Below are positions 63,922 to 64,000 of a stretch of 64,000 nucleotides of DNA, one piece after another. Within the stretch, counting starts at the first letter, position 1; each line of letters opens with the position of its first letter. Where the stretch lies: assembly GCF_026262505.1 (NCBI RefSeq), contig NC_067206.1:35231896-35295895 (forward strand). The letters are read 5' to 3'. Below the pieces are notes generated by a model that was given only the letters and a program-made list of their open reading frames with translations, was not told the DNA's origin and made no database searches. The position numbers and the translations under genes are program-made. Source of the stretch: Trichomonas vaginalis G3. Lineage: Eukaryota > Parabasalia > Trichomonadida > Trichomonadidae.

Positions 63922-64000
63922 TTTGTAAATATTTAAGGTTAAGTTGGTGTTATGGTTGTGTTGTAAAATATACGTTACTGGTTTCGTAAAGTGTCAAACC
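63922..64000. repeat. Right terminal inverted repeat of Maverick C (outer part outside window)
   Basis: TTTGTAAATATTTAAGGTTA and onward is the inverse of 42573-42652 with scattered differences. The hairpin-forming tip mirrored at 42531-42572 should lie just past the window. Confidence 0.85.

Larger units (their letters stand above)
42531..64000. mobile_element. Maverick/Polinton element C (about 21.5 kb, right tip outside window)
   Basis: The left terminus starts at 42531 inside a host gene. The window end (63922-64000) is the inverse of 42573-42652, so the far tip should lie about 42 bp further on. Genes: internal-virion-type and penton-like proteins, packaging ATPase, CCG-motif protein, minor capsid, phage-type fibre, integrase, two KilA-N genes, protein-primed PolB, second penton-like protein, small basic proteins and the major capsid protein. 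It belongs to a different lineage from A/B: gene order and sequences differ throughout. It looks nearly whole, with about two breaks, so the insertion is probably young. Confidence 0.92.

Overview
The window is AT-rich eukaryotic nuclear DNA, most likely from a trichomonad (Trichomonas or a close relative). Two things point that way. It is packed with Maverick/Polinton elements, which swell trichomonad genomes. Host-type genes carry a TCA(C/T)T(T/A) initiator (Inr) a few bases before the ATG and show no introns. The species call is inference.

Layout. 1-7801: right part of Maverick copy A, which runs off the left edge and ends inside a host beta-helix-type gene. 7802-17244: a host island made of two same-direction copies of a gene pair (beta-helix-type protein on +, coiled-coil protein on -), separated by a fully delimited 3.77 kb hAT DNA transposon (10474-14244) with 8-bp target duplication AAAATATG. 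17245-41304: Maverick B, about 24 kb, with matching terminal inverted repeats; its right 7.8 kb is a close sibling of copy A. 41305-42530: a host spacer and the first exon-like part of a host gene. 42531-64000: Maverick C, inserted in that host gene; by mirroring its left repeat, its right end should lie about 42 bp beyond the window. Copies A and B are broken many times; C looks nearly whole, with about two breaks.

How the parts fit. Each element carries a virus-like set. Virion parts are a double-jelly-roll major capsid protein, penton-like and minor capsid proteins, glycine-rich amphipathic proteins resembling internal virion proteins, a packaging ATPase and a long fibre. Integration is served by a retrovirus-type integrase. 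Replication differs: C has a 1259-aa protein-primed family B polymerase with exonuclease and polymerase motifs, while B has a shorter divergent family-B-like polymerase plus a superfamily 3 helicase. C also carries two KilA-N-type genes; B carries a Dam-like methyltransferase and a NUMOD4/HNH protein.

Points for a second look: phage tail-collar-type fibres with collagen and His-box repeats in both lineages; a nested hairpin in the A/B terminal repeats whose inner stem co-varies between copies; dispersed GC-rich hairpins with 3-nt loops in and between genes of C; a repeated GGTGAGATCTCACC palindrome cassette at gene 3' ends around the KilA-N genes; a 22-bp repeat array in B; and acidic-tailed candidate single-strand-binding proteins beside each replication gene. 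I recognised no tRNA, rRNA or CRISPR array. All family calls come from reading motifs by eye, without database searches.
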